Positions 26,763-34,874 of a stretch of DNA of 41,199 nt are shown here, piece by piece. This DNA is from Hadesarchaea archaeon (lineage in GTDB: Archaea; Hadarchaeota; Hadarchaeia; Hadarchaeales; Hadarchaeaceae). The number at the start of each line of letters is the position of its first letter. The first letter of the stretch is position 1. A program made the translations under genes and the position numbers. The notes under the pieces were generated by a model. That model was not told where the DNA came from. It ran no database searches and saw only the letters and a program-made list of their open reading frames with translations. The DNA lies in the NCBI GenBank assembly GCA_029259175.1, contig JAPDJH010000004.1, positions 187,645 to 228,843 on the forward strand, given 5' to 3'.

Positions 26763-27005
26763 ATGCAAGGCGATGAACTCTCCCTGCTTCAGGAAGCCTA
26801 TCGGCGTGTTCTCCCCAATGTCGTTCATATTTCCGAACTGGAAAAACTGATAAAGGAGGCTAGCGACCTAGACGATATCCAGTCAGTGATAGAGTGGTTC
26901 AAACGCCGGATTTCGGACACCCCAGACATCGTCAGGAAAACGGATTATCGCATTTTGTTAAACGAGTTACAGCGCGAACTCGATCGGCAACAAAAGAGTA
27001 AATAA
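26763..27005 (+). CDS. Small acidic helical protein of unknown function
   Basis: An 80-residue protein (QGDELSLLQEAYRRVLPNVV... LQRELDRQQKSK) without cysteines or membrane segments, predicted to be all helical. The ATG at 26763 is preceded by GGGGAAAG; longer in-frame starts would overlap the Lrp gene. It lies between the Lrp regulator and ribose-1,5-bisphosphate isomerase in the same direction. I do not recognise it. Confidence 0.65.
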   Translation: MQGDELSLLQEAYRRVLPNVVHISELEKLIKEASDLDDIQSVIEWFKRRISDTPDIVRKTDYRILLNELQRELDRQQKSK

Positions 27006-27027
27006 CTCAGGCGGCGATGGAATAGCG

Positions 27028-27993
27028 ATGGTTCTTACGCAAGTCAAGAAGACGGCGGCTGACATCAAACACATGCGGATACGCGGCGCCGGCAGGATTG
27101 CTAGAGCGGTTGCCCGGGCACTGAAGACCGTGGCGGTAAAATCCAAAGCCAAGAGAACAAGCGATTTTGTAAAGGAAATCAAACAAGCGGCCGATCTGCT
27201 CTATCGGACGCGGCCAACAGCGGTTTCCCTGCCAAACGCTATACGGTACGTCCTACGAGATTTGCGAGCTGACAGAGACGTTAAGGAACTGCGCGAGCAG
27301 ATAGTCACGCGTGCTAACGAGTTCATTCAGAACTCGCTCCTAGCTGTCAAGCGCATCGGAGAGATTGGAGCCAGACGGATCTCAGACGGCGATGTGGTTT
27401 TAACCCACTGCAATAGCGAATGTGCGATCTCGGTTCTCACCGCTGCCTACAAACAGGGAAAAGACATCCGGGTGATCGTCACGGAATCGCGTCCTCGTTT
27501 GCAAGGTCATCTTACAGCCAGAGCCCTACTCAAGGAGAAAATACCCACCACCATGATAGTCGATTCGGCAGTCCGCTTTATCATGAAAGAGGTCGACAAG
27601 GTGATCGTGGGTGCTGATAGTATTGCGGCAAATGGTGCTGTAGTTAACAAAATCGGGACATCCCAGATCGCGCTTGCGGCGCATGAAGCCCGTGTGTTGT
27701 TCTACGTGGCGGCGGAGACGTACAAATTTCACCCTGGAACTCTGGTCGGACAGCTGGTGGAAATCGAAGAAAGAGATCCACAAGAAGTAGTCGATCTCCG
27801 GAAGTTTCCGGGGTTGAAGGTGAGAAATCCGAGTTTTGATGTGACACCGCCGGAGTATGTGGATCTCATTATAACGGAACAAGGAGTCATTCCTCCGTCG
27901 GCGGCTTTCACTATTATTCGGGAACTCTTTGGATGGGGGCCTCAGGAGCGCTCTAAGTTTCTCTCCTTGTCCGGCGGATCAGCCCTCGAATAG
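27028..27993 (+). CDS. Ribose-1,5-bisphosphate isomerase (eIF-2B alpha family)
   Basis: A 321-residue protein of the IF-2B-like isomerase family. It closely fits the archaeal ribose-1,5-bisphosphate isomerase that makes ribulose 1,5-bisphosphate in AMP salvage: C128 in VLTHCNSECAI and D197 in IVGADSIAANGAVVNKIGT are 69 residues apart, as in the characterised archaeal enzyme. The N-terminal helical region (IKHMRIRGAGRIARAVARAL) and the late FDVTPPEYVDLIITEQGVIP are also typical. AMP phosphorylase and RuBisCO are not in the window, so the pathway cannot be confirmed. An alternative is aIF2B-like. It overlaps the next convergent gene by 41 bp. Confidence 0.85.
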   Translation: MVLTQVKKTAADIKHMRIRGAGRIARAVARALKTVAVKSKAKRTSDFVKEIKQAADLLYRTRPTAVSLPNAIRYVLRDLRADRDVKELREQIVTRANEFIQNSLLAVKRIGEIGARRISDGDVVLTHCNSECAISVLTAAYKQGKDIRVIVTESRPRLQGHLTARALLKEKIPTTMIVDSAVRFIMKEVDKVIVGADSIAANGAVVNKIGTSQIALAAHEARVLFYVAAETYKFHPGTLVGQLVEIEERDPQEVVDLRKFPGLKVRNPSFDVTPPEYVDLIITEQGVIPPSAAFTIIRELFGWGPQERSKFLSLSGGSALE

Positions 27994-28588
27994 CTCCGAT
28001 TTCTGTTCGGCGTACCCGATCACTGATGAAGTCGATCCAGGGTTTTCCCGGATTGCCGATCTGCCAAAGGTCCACAAACAACTGACCCACGGGTGCGACA
28101 TTGTTCTGTGCCAGTTTGATGAGATGGGGATCCGAATTGAGGACGATTATCTCGGAGACTGGTTCTTGAACTTTGGCGAATGCTCTGCGAACGGGAGCGC
28201 TATCCCCGTAAACGAACACCTGATCGTATTCGCGCAGCACCTTTTTGAACCGGGCTTTGAATCCCGAAAAACACGTAAGAACATGGGTGGTGCTCAGGGT
28301 TCGCTCTACGTCGGTGATTGGAGACCCCGTTGGCCATCGAAGTGCAATATCGGCGTACAGATCTCGGTGGTTTGCCCAGTAAAGAAGAATTCTTTCAATA
28401 TCGATTACTCGAAAACCTTGGGGCTTGATCTCTACCGCGCCCAGACGCTCAAATTTTTTGAGCACACGGTTAACCGCTCCTATAGCGATATCACACTCCC
28501 TCGCCAGATCGAGCTGACACATAAACCGCAAGTCCTCTTCCAAATACGAATAGGCAATCTGACGCGGAATTCGCTCCCACTTCTTCAC
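27953..28588 (-). CDS. Winged-helix regulator-like protein with C-terminal domain of unknown function
   Basis: A 211-residue protein. The N-terminal 65 residues form a helix-turn-helix (FMCQLDLARECDIAIGAVNRV, of which residues 22-42, then LKKFERLGAVEIKPQGF). The rest resembles archaeal regulators that end in a VAPVGQLFVDLWQIGNPGKP motif, similar to proteins linked to AbiEi-type antitoxins; the match is from memory and weak. The start is GTG at 28588, inside a TTCACGTGAA palindrome. A TATA-like GTTATAAATC at 28612-28621 (minus strand) predicts a short leader. It is divergent from the membrane/MinD module. Confidence 0.65.
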   Translation of the reverse strand: MKKWERIPRQIAYSYLEEDLRFMCQLDLARECDIAIGAVNRVLKKFERLGAVEIKPQGFRVIDIERILLYWANHRDLYADIALRWPTGSPITDVERTLSTTHVLTCFSGFKARFKKVLREYDQVFVYGDSAPVRRAFAKVQEPVSEIIVLNSDPHLIKLAQNNVAPVGQLFVDLWQIGNPGKPWIDFISDRVRRTEIGAIRGLIRRTRRET

Positions 28589-28659
28589 GTGAAACTGGTG
28601 GATGGCTGTAGATTTATAACTTTCGCAAAAATGTGAAACATTTCAAAATTTAAAAATCA
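28584..28659. promoter_or_regulatory. Divergent promoter region with two dyads
   Basis: The palindrome TTCACGTGAA (28584-28593) covers the regulator's start codon. A second dyad, TGAAACATTTCA (28634-28645), lies just before TTTAAAAATC (28650-28659), the probable TATA element of the rightward membrane-protein gene. The two share TGAAA/TTTCA half-sites, so the regulator may control both directions. Confidence 0.45.
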
Positions 28660-28696
28660 CATAAATTTGGCGGACGAAAAAGATAGAGGTAGAGGG

Positions 28697-29404
28697 ATGC
28701 GAAGCGCCTTAGTGGTGGCACTCATGTTGTTGGGGGGAGCGCTGGGAGTATCGGCACAAACGGAAAACTACCAGTATTATCTATCGTTTCCGGGAGATCC
28801 CATTCTCAGAGAGGTTGTTCTTGTATTCAACACCCCGGTTGAAAACACTCCTGCAGTCATGAGGACTGATGAAAAACCCGTAGGAGTGCCAGCGCCAGCG
28901 CAAGTCGTGCTTTCCTATCTTACTATCACGGCTGATGAGCAGGCTCAGAGCATGGAGCTGAACTTCGCCATTTCTTGTCAGTGGTTGCAGCAAAACCACG
29001 CACTGGAAAATGAGGTGAAGGTGCTAAAATATGATAATGGGTGGATTCAATTCACTCCAGACCTGACGGGAAAAGATGAAAATTTCGTATACTATCACGC
29101 AGAGGTAGATTTCCCGCAGATTTTGGCCATAGTGGCTTCCCAGCAAGCTTCGAGCAATCCGTTCCTGCCAGCAGTGGTCATCATACTAGGGTTGGTGGCT
29201 TTCTCAGTGGCATACTGGTTCGTCATACGACCCCGAAAGCCCTTTGCCCCTCTAAAAAAGCTAAAGTCGGAGATGCGCGCGCCCGTGATTAAAGAAGAAC
29301 CGAAAGCGGAAGAGAGGATGGTTCACGCGCTAAGAAAATTGAGGGAAAGCGCGTCTGCACGCGAAAAACAAAAACACACAAAACAACACAAGAAGAGGGG
29401 TTGA
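28697..29404 (+). CDS. Secreted/membrane-anchored protein with PGF-pre-PGF-like domain
   Basis: The 235-residue protein has a signal peptide (1-20, LMLLGGALGVSA), an extracellular domain (about 21-150), one transmembrane helix (about 155-177) and a 55-residue strongly basic cytoplasmic tail ending KQHKKRG. The pattern ALENEVKVLKYDNGWIQFTP, with later YYHAEVDFPQILAIVA, resembles the archaeal surface PGF-pre-PGF domain. ATG at 28697, after AGAGG, fits the signal peptide; an upstream TTG at 28667 would put a charged stretch before it. Followed after 1 base by a winged-helix gene. Confidence 0.75.
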   Translation: MRSALVVALMLLGGALGVSAQTENYQYYLSFPGDPILREVVLVFNTPVENTPAVMRTDEKPVGVPAPAQVVLSYLTITADEQAQSMELNFAISCQWLQQNHALENEVKVLKYDNGWIQFTPDLTGKDENFVYYHAEVDFPQILAIVASQQASSNPFLPAVVIILGLVAFSVAYWFVIRPRKPFAPLKKLKSEMRAPVIKEEPKAEERMVHALRKLRESASAREKQKHTKQHKKRG

Positions 29405-29405
29405 G

Positions 29406-29702
29406 ATGGAGAGTAGCCGGCGATTAGATGTGGATACTATAATGGAAGCGGCCAAGAGACTGGATGAGCTGGTGCTGTGGGTGTTGCGATCGAGGGGAAA
29501 ACTCGGTCGCTCATCCATAATCCAGGAGATATTTGTGACACATGGGTTCTCCCCTCCCTCTGAAAAAATCGATGAAATACTCGAGCGAATGGAGCGAGAA
29601 GGATACGTGAAAAGGGAAAAGGAGGGACTGATTTCTGTTTATGCCCTGACGGAAAAAGGACAAGAGATCGTTAACGGAAAAACGAGCATATCGATCTGTT
29701 GA
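29406..29702 (+). CDS. Winged-helix DNA-binding protein
   Basis: A 98-residue small winged-helix protein. The helices LDELVLWVLRSRGKLGRSSI and EKIDEILERMEREGYVKREK are followed by a wing (GLISVYALTEKGQEI). The form is like PadR/MarR-type or replication-associated wHTH proteins, and no ligand domain is present. It sits one base after the membrane protein and 12 bases before the MinD-like ATPase, so all three are probably co-expressed. Confidence 0.75.
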   Translation: MESSRRLDVDTIMEAAKRLDELVLWVLRSRGKLGRSSIIQEIFVTHGFSPPSEKIDEILERMEREGYVKREKEGLISVYALTEKGQEIVNGKTSISIC

Positions 29703-29714
29703 GAGCTGAATGAA

Positions 29715-30512
29715 ATGCCAAAGACAAAACCTCTGAAGCGAATTCTGCACACCATGCAGCGGGGACAAAAGCCCCAGATTCGAGTCAAACGTGCAAAAAT
29801 TCTGGGGGTGTTTTCGTGCAAAGGGGGTGTGGGGAAAACGACCACCGCTGCCAATCTCGCCTCCTTCTTCGCGTCCCGGCTGGGGAAAGAGGTGCTGGTG
29901 GTGGACGCGAATCTTTCAGCACCGAATTTAGGACTCCACCTAGGAATCTTGGAGGTGGAGAACAGCATTCACGATGTGTTGGTGGGTGCTGTTCCAGCAG
30001 AAAGTGCGGTCCACGTTCACAACTCCGGGCTTCACGTGATCCCTGGATCGCTGGCTTATGAGGGAGACATTCCGCTGATAGATTTCAAGGCAAGTATCGA
30101 ACCACTAAGGCAGAAATACAAGCTCATCATTCTCGATTCGGCTCCCGGTCTGGGGACTGAAGCCGTCGCAGCTATAAAAGCTTGTGATCACATGCTCATC
30201 GTAACCAATCCAGAGATACCGACCATAGCCAGCACGATGAAAACGTTCAGGGCGGCCGAACGGTATCGCAAACCAATTCTGGGGGTAGTAGTAAACAAGG
30301 TAAGCGGGCGAAAGTTCGAGGTCCCGCTATCGGAGGTCAAGCGAACGCTCGGATGGCCGGTTCTGATGTCCGTGCCCGAAGATCTGAAAGTGAGGGAGAG
30401 TCTCACGGCGGGAGCTCCGGTAATCAACTTTGCTCCAAAATCTGCTGCCGCGCGGGCCTTTATGGAGCTTGGGGAGCGAGTTTGGGAAAAACTCGGATTC
30501 AAGTCTCGTTAG
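29715..30512 (+). CDS. minD: MinD/ParA-family ATPase
   Basis: The 265-residue deviant Walker ATPase has KGGVGKTTTAANLASFFASR (from residue 37), VVDANLSAPNLGLHLG for Walker A', and LIILDSAPGLGTEAVAAIKA for Walker B. Unlike most MinD proteins it has a basic extension of about 30 residues in front of the first strand (MPKTKPLKRILHTMQRGQK). No typical membrane-targeting amphipathic helix is clear at the C-terminus (ERVWEKLGFKSR). It may position the preceding membrane protein or a surface structure. Its 3' end overlaps the next convergent gene by 4 bp. Confidence 0.85.
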   Translation: MPKTKPLKRILHTMQRGQKPQIRVKRAKILGVFSCKGGVGKTTTAANLASFFASRLGKEVLVVDANLSAPNLGLHLGILEVENSIHDVLVGAVPAESAVHVHNSGLHVIPGSLAYEGDIPLIDFKASIEPLRQKYKLIILDSAPGLGTEAVAAIKACDHMLIVTNPEIPTIASTMKTFRAAERYRKPILGVVVNKVSGRKFEVPLSEVKRTLGWPVLMSVPEDLKVRESLTAGAPVINFAPKSAAARAFMELGERVWEKLGFKSR

Positions 30513-30772
30513 CTCAGCTTGTACACCAAGTCTCCTTCTCTCACTCGCTGTTCCACTTTGAGACCGATGGACTGTCCCGGACCAGCTTTTTCCACGTTTT
30601 GGTGCTCGATCTGCATCGATGTCACGGTCTGCTGGAAGTTCGTTGTGTGCCCCTCAATCGATATGCGATCTCCTATCTTGAGTTCGTCCGTTAGCTCCAC
30701 AACCGCCACGCTTATCTTCGTGAAGTAGTGGGTGACTTTTCCCACCAATTTCTTTTCTGGTTGAGGCTCCAT
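30509..30772 (-). CDS. EF-Tu domain-2-like small beta-barrel protein
   Basis: At 87 residues this is a single translation-factor barrel: KLVGKVTHYFTKISVAVVEL, GDRISIEGHTTNFQQTVTSM and GQSIGLKVEQRVREGDLVYK are the strands of EF-Tu/EF-1A domain 2. There is no GTPase domain. Family members often accompany U32 peptidases that modify rRNA or tRNA, but none is here. It begins 44 bases after the deoxyhypusine synthase stop, in the same direction, which suggests an operon linked to translation. The ATG at 30772 is preceded by GGTGGTGAGAG. Confidence 0.8.
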   Translation of the reverse strand: MEPQPEKKLVGKVTHYFTKISVAVVELTDELKIGDRISIEGHTTNFQQTVTSMQIEHQNVEKAGPGQSIGLKVEQRVREGDLVYKLS

Positions 30773-30816
30773 TTCTCTCACCACCTCACTATTAGACGGC
30801 GATCCTAAAAACGCTT

Positions 30817-31764
30817 TCAGAGAGAACGGCGAGATCGCTTTCGGGTTCGCTCCAACACGGCCGCAGCCATTAGGGGGAGCAACACCGTGGCGTCGCCTTC
30901 CACGGTAACACGCGGCGCAACCGGCTTCACTTTTTTCCAAGAGACCGCCTCTCGCGTGCGGGCGCCGCTCAAGCTCCCGTCCCATTCGACAGCAGTGGTC
31001 ATATAGACCACATAGTCGAGCCCGTTCTTGAATTGATTCCACCAAATGGTGTGGTGCTTGCTGATACCTCCACCAACGATCACCGCTCCCGTCTTCTTCG
31101 CGCTGAAGACGATATCAGCGAGCTTTTGCTGGTCCGCGAACTCGTCGATTCTGAATTCCCGGTGAGTCTGCCAAAACATCCAGAGCTGACTTCCGACTGC
31201 ACCATCGAATATGCCCGGGACAAAAACCGGGATACGGTTTTTCCAAGCCCAGTAGAGAATCGAGTCCGGCTTCAGCCGCTTTCCGAATTCCCAGATCAGC
31301 TCATGAACGGAGAATTCGCGTTTTCCCTCGCTCCACAGCTCTTCCAAAAACGACTGGACTTTTTTCTCCAAAAGCTGGCCGTAGCTCGAATCGGGAACAA
31401 AGATATTGCCCAAGCGATTGATTCCCTCCTTTCTCAGCTCCGCGTCGTCGGCCATGAAATCCCCATGGTAATAAGGTTTCCAAGTTCGCGCGATATCGTG
31501 GTCGAGGGTTCCGCAGGTGGTCACTATCACATCGATCAGTTTTTGCTTTGCGAGATCTGCGATTACTCCCCGGCATCCCGTGGCAACTATGCAGGCTGGA
31601 AAAGAGAAGAACTTCACACAGTCGGGATCCTCAACCATCCGTCTCCATATCTGTACGCCCTGCCACACTTTTTTCGCGACGAATCCTCCGGCATTGCCCA
31701 AAGCATCGACCATTTTTCCTACACTCATCTTGGGTGTGAGACGGATGTCCCGCACTTTCTTCAT
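30817..31764 (-). CDS. dys: Deoxyhypusine synthase
   Basis: A 315-residue enzyme that transfers the aminobutyl group of spermidine to a lysine of aIF5A using NAD. The catalytic lysine is K236 in VGGGISKHHTIWW, followed by the diagnostic GLDYVVYMTTAVEWDGSLSG and AREAVSW-like region. The N-terminal KVRDIRLTPKMSVGKMVDAL is also typical. ATG at 31764, 6 bases after GAGGT, is chosen over ATG at 31776. Upstream extension of the frame lies inside the divergent HD gene and is not real. aIF5A is not in the window. Confidence 0.92.
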   Translation of the reverse strand: MKKVRDIRLTPKMSVGKMVDALGNAGGFVAKKVWQGVQIWRRMVEDPDCVKFFSFPACIVATGCRGVIADLAKQKLIDVIVTTCGTLDHDIARTWKPYYHGDFMADDAELRKEGINRLGNIFVPDSSYGQLLEKKVQSFLEELWSEGKREFSVHELIWEFGKRLKPDSILYWAWKNRIPVFVPGIFDGAVGSQLWMFWQTHREFRIDEFADQQKLADIVFSAKKTGAVIVGGGISKHHTIWWNQFKNGLDYVVYMTTAVEWDGSLSGARTREAVSWKKVKPVAPRVTVEGDATVLLPLMAAAVLERTRKRSRRSL

Positions 31765-31834
31765 TCTCGACCTCATACTTATCTCGGGTGCTCGTGAAAA
31801 AGACTTATGTGAAAGCCGGGAAGTAAAATTTGTT

Positions 31835-32425
31835 ATGCGGCTGATGGATCTGCTGAGAAGAATAAATCTGCTAAAAAGTGTGCCGCGAGCCGGGTGGGCT
31901 CTGGCAAAAATAGAGCGCACGTCGATGGAGGATGTTGCGCAGCACTCCTTTGAAGTCGCGTCGATCTGTGCGGCTGTCGACGACGAATTGAAAAAGCGAG
32001 GAGTACAGCTCGATTTGCATAAAACGGTCTTGATGGCGCTAATCCACGACTGGAACGAAGCGTTGATTGGGGACATTCCGTGTCCCGCGCTGGAACACGC
32101 TGGCGATCGGGGTTTCAAAAGCGAAATGGAAGTGAACGCCACGGCCAAAATGTTGTCTGATCACCCAGAATTGTTGGCACTGTGGCAGGAATATCACGAA
32201 CAGTCAAGTCCGGAGGCGAGGTTGGTCCGAGCGGCTGACTATCTCTCCATGTTGTTGCAAGCGCTCACCTATATGGAGCGGGGGACACGGTGCGAAGAAA
32301 TGGAGGGGCTCTGGGCCGCTGTGCGCCAAGATATCGCTCCCTTTTTGTCCGAGTTTCCTCTTCTCTCCGGGCTGGTGGATGAGCTGGAGCAGAAAAAAGC
32401 TGAGATTCTATCCTCCGGTGGATGA
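31835..32425 (+). CDS. HD-domain 5'-nucleotidase (YfbR/HDDC2-like)
   Basis: A 196-residue HD hydrolase. R-x-E-R-T-S-M-E-D-V-A-Q-H-S-F-E gives the first metal histidine (WALAKIERTSMEDVAQHSF), LIHDWNEALIGDIPCPA supplies the HD pair, and VRAADYLSMLLQAL the last Asp. This pattern is typical of YfbR-type 5'-deoxynucleotidases that dephosphorylate (deoxy)nucleoside monophosphates. Start ATG 31835 or ATG 31844. It is divergent from dys with a 70-base gap, and its end overlaps acs tail to tail by 18 bp. Confidence 0.8.
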   Translation: MRLMDLLRRINLLKSVPRAGWALAKIERTSMEDVAQHSFEVASICAAVDDELKKRGVQLDLHKTVLMALIHDWNEALIGDIPCPALEHAGDRGFKSEMEVNATAKMLSDHPELLALWQEYHEQSSPEARLVRAADYLSMLLQALTYMERGTRCEEMEGLWAAVRQDIAPFLSEFPLLSGLVDELEQKKAEILSSGG

Positions 32426-34468
32426 AGAGGTCTTTTCGAGCGCGCTCCTCACCATCTCGTAGGCCTTCTTGGCCTCTTCCACCGCCACCTCGCTCTCTAG
32501 AGTGGTCACATCACCTAAGGGTTTGCCCTCAGCGACAGCGCGGAGCAGCCGTCTCATGATCTTTCCACTTCGGGTCTTCGGGAGGGTGTCCACGAAGGTG
32601 ATGAGAGCATCAGACGCGACCACTGGGCCCAAGGTGGTGCGGAGGTGTTTTTTGAGCTCGGTTGCGAGTTCTTGGCTTCCGCTGAATCCGGATCTCAGCG
32701 TCACATAGATCAGCGGGATTTCTCCCTTGATCGGGTCACTCTTTCCAACGCACGCGGCCTCCGCAACGGCCGGATGTTTGACCATGGCGGACTCCACCTC
32801 GGCCGTGCCGATCCGATGGCCAGCCACTTTCAGAACATCGTCTGCCCTCCCCAGCACCCAGATATATCCGTCGTCGTCCACCATGGCGAAGTCGCCGGTA
32901 TAATAGTGCCAGCCACGCTGCTTGTATTTCCCGAAATACACCTGAAGATAGCGTTCCGGCTCCTTGAAAAGGGTCATCAACATCCCGGGCCACGGGGTGC
33001 TGATAACCAGATATCCTCGCTGCCCTGGCTTGACCGGCTTGCCCTCTTCGTCGAACACCTGCATCTTAACAGCGGGGATGGGATACCCGTTGGTCCCCGG
33101 TTTGAGGGGGAAGATCTTACCCATGCCGGGGAAATGTCCTGTGAGCATTCCGCCCGTTTCGGTCATCCACCACGTGCTCGAACACACGCAGTCAGAATTG
33201 CCGAAGACCTCGTAGTACCACCTCCACGCCTCCGGATTTATGGGCTCGCCCACGCTGTGGATTATGCGGAGGGAAGAAAGATCGTGCTTTGTGTACTTTT
33301 CCTTGGAATGGCGCATGAGCATGCGGATGGCCGTGGGTGCCGTGTAGAATATGGTCACGCGGTGGCGCTCGATCATTGCCGCCCAGCGGTCCACATCCGG
33401 ATAATTCGGTGCCCCCTCATACATGAGAGTAGTCGCGCCGCAGATGAGGGGGCCATAAACGATGTAGCTGTGACCGGTGATCCATCCGATGTCGGCGGCG
33501 CACCAGTACACGTCCTCGTCCCGGATATCGAAAATGAGCTTCATGGTGGTGTAGAGATGGACGGCGTATCCCCCGACAGAGTGCTGCGCCCCCTTGGGTT
33601 TGCCGGTGGTGCCGGAGGTGTAGAGGATGAAACTGAAATCGTCGTGTCCCAAGGGCTCACAGGACACGGTGGCGTCGGAGGGGATTCCGCCTAGCAGATC
33701 CGAGTGCCACAGATCTCGGCTGGGATCCCAGGAAACATCGTTCCCCACTCGTTTGACGACCACGACTTTTTCTATTCGGTGGCCCTCGCGTTCACAGATC
33801 GCGATCGCCTCATCAACGATTTGCTTGAGGTTCAAAACCTTTCCTCTCCGGTACACACCGTCGGCGGTCACCACAATCCGAGCCCCGGCGTCCATTATCC
33901 TTATAGCCAGTGCTTGGGCGCTGAACCCGCTGAAGACTATGCTGTGCCCCGCTCCAAGACGTTGCACTGCCAGCATGTAGAGAGGGAGCTCGGGAATCAT
34001 AGGGAGGTAAAAAGTGAGTATTTCTCCCTTCTTCACTCCGAGTTTTTGTCTCAGAGCAAAAGCAATCCGGTTGGACAATCGACACAGCTCGCGGTAGGTG
34101 AACTTTCGGATCTCAACTGGTTTTCCGTTCTCGTCCACCGGTTCACTCTCCCATATCAGGGCCACTTTGTCCCCCCTTCCCTGACGCAGTTGCCAATCAG
34201 TGCAGAGATAGGCCAAATTCGTTTTGGCTCCCACAAACCAGCGGTAGAAAGGAGGGTTGCTATCGTCTAGAACTTTGGTCCACTTTTCGAACCAGTAGAG
34301 CTCGTTGGCCCATTTCTCCCACCACCGCTCGATTGCCTGCTTGTCTTTAATGGTCCGCTCGTGAAATTCTCGGTACTCCTCAATTTTCCAGATCTTGTCC
34401 TCCCAGCTCGGTGGAATGATGTACGACTCGAACTCCTTTTTCATCGCCTCCATGGGGTCGGGCATCAT
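32408..34468 (-). CDS. acs: Acetyl-CoA synthetase (AMP-forming)
   Basis: The 686-residue adenylate-forming enzyme makes acetyl-CoA from acetate, ATP and CoA. The nucleotide loop YTSGTTGKPKGAQHSVGGY lies near 280-297. WWMTETGGMLTGHFPG follows near 437, the hinge YYTGDFAMVDDDGYIWVLGR near 540 and the acetylatable lysine in KTRSGKIMRRLLRA near 632. Length and the N-terminal ACS domain (WFEKWTKVLDDSNPPFYRWF) fit acetyl-CoA synthetase, but propionate or other short acids are possible. It lies 40 bases after the small membrane-protein gene and also has its own promoter. Confidence 0.92.
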   Translation of the reverse strand: MMPDPMEAMKKEFESYIIPPSWEDKIWKIEEYREFHERTIKDKQAIERWWEKWANELYWFEKWTKVLDDSNPPFYRWFVGAKTNLAYLCTDWQLRQGRGDKVALIWESEPVDENGKPVEIRKFTYRELCRLSNRIAFALRQKLGVKKGEILTFYLPMIPELPLYMLAVQRLGAGHSIVFSGFSAQALAIRIMDAGARIVVTADGVYRRGKVLNLKQIVDEAIAICEREGHRIEKVVVVKRVGNDVSWDPSRDLWHSDLLGGIPSDATVSCEPLGHDDFSFILYTSGTTGKPKGAQHSVGGYAVHLYTTMKLIFDIRDEDVYWCAADIGWITGHSYIVYGPLICGATTLMYEGAPNYPDVDRWAAMIERHRVTIFYTAPTAIRMLMRHSKEKYTKHDLSSLRIIHSVGEPINPEAWRWYYEVFGNSDCVCSSTWWMTETGGMLTGHFPGMGKIFPLKPGTNGYPIPAVKMQVFDEEGKPVKPGQRGYLVISTPWPGMLMTLFKEPERYLQVYFGKYKQRGWHYYTGDFAMVDDDGYIWVLGRADDVLKVAGHRIGTAEVESAMVKHPAVAEAACVGKSDPIKGEIPLIYVTLRSGFSGSQELATELKKHLRTTLGPVVASDALITFVDTLPKTRSGKIMRRLLRAVAEGKPLGDVTTLESEVAVEEAKKAYEMVRSALEKTSSSTGG

Positions 34469-34489
34469 CTACTTTTAGAAATCTTTTCT

Positions 34490-34500
34490 CTTAAAACCAA
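34490..34500 (-). promoter_or_regulatory. TATA-like element for leaderless acs
   Basis: On the minus strand GGTTTTAAGAG lies about 24-30 bases before the acs ATG at 34468 and no Shine-Dalgarno precedes that ATG. Together these suggest transcription starting at the start codon, so acs could be expressed independently of the upstream nth operon. Confidence 0.45.
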
Positions 34501-34508
34501 TGGAAAAA

Positions 34509-34862
34509 TTATGTCCTGATGCCGCGCTGCTTCAACATCTGCTTGATTTTTCGATCGCTGATTTTTTCCGGGACTAGCTTGAACTCGCGAACTATGTGGG
34601 GTCTGATTCTCTCTACGACCTTTCCGAGCAGGACGGTGAAAACAAACGCCAAGACGCAAATGTGGAGAGCCTCGAGATCCAACAACACGCCAACTGAGAG
34701 CGAAAGGACAACGATGGAGAATCCCAACAGCACGCTCATTCCCAGCACGAAGAGTGGCCGCTTGCGGTAAAGGAGAACGATCTTTCCACCCATTCCCAGC
34801 ATCATGGCTTCGAAGCCCAAGCTCAGGGAGCCCACGAGCAACAACAAGTAGAGCACCAGCAT
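34509..34862 (-). CDS. Small multi-pass membrane protein
   Basis: A 117-residue protein with three or four hydrophobic segments (MLVLYLLLLVGSLSLGFEAM near 1-20; about 36-60 and 66-83) and a soluble basic tail (RIRPHIVREFKLVPEKISDR). I do not recognise the family. The frame is chosen because its hydrophobic periodicity is protein-like, whereas the overlapping alternative frame is basic and of low complexity. Its ATG is 12 bases beyond the nth stop, so it is likely co-transcribed with nth. Confidence 0.65.
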   Translation of the reverse strand: MLVLYLLLLVGSLSLGFEAMMLGMGGKIVLLYRKRPLFVLGMSVLLGFSIVVLSLSVGVLLDLEALHICVLAFVFTVLLGKVVERIRPHIVREFKLVPEKISDRKIKQMLKQRGIRT

Positions 34863-34874
34863 GCGTGCACATTC

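Noticed and set aside
32645-33694. A 349-codon open frame antisense to acs
   Set aside because: It lies wholly opposite the well-supported acetyl-CoA synthetase, is rich in His/Gly/Arg/Val as expected from the reverse of a GC-rich gene, and matches no family.
34465-34872. A 135-codon frame overlapping the small membrane protein on the same strand
   Set aside because: It is low-complexity and Arg/Ser-rich, whereas the overlapping frame has clear hydrophobic helices and sits properly between nth and acs.
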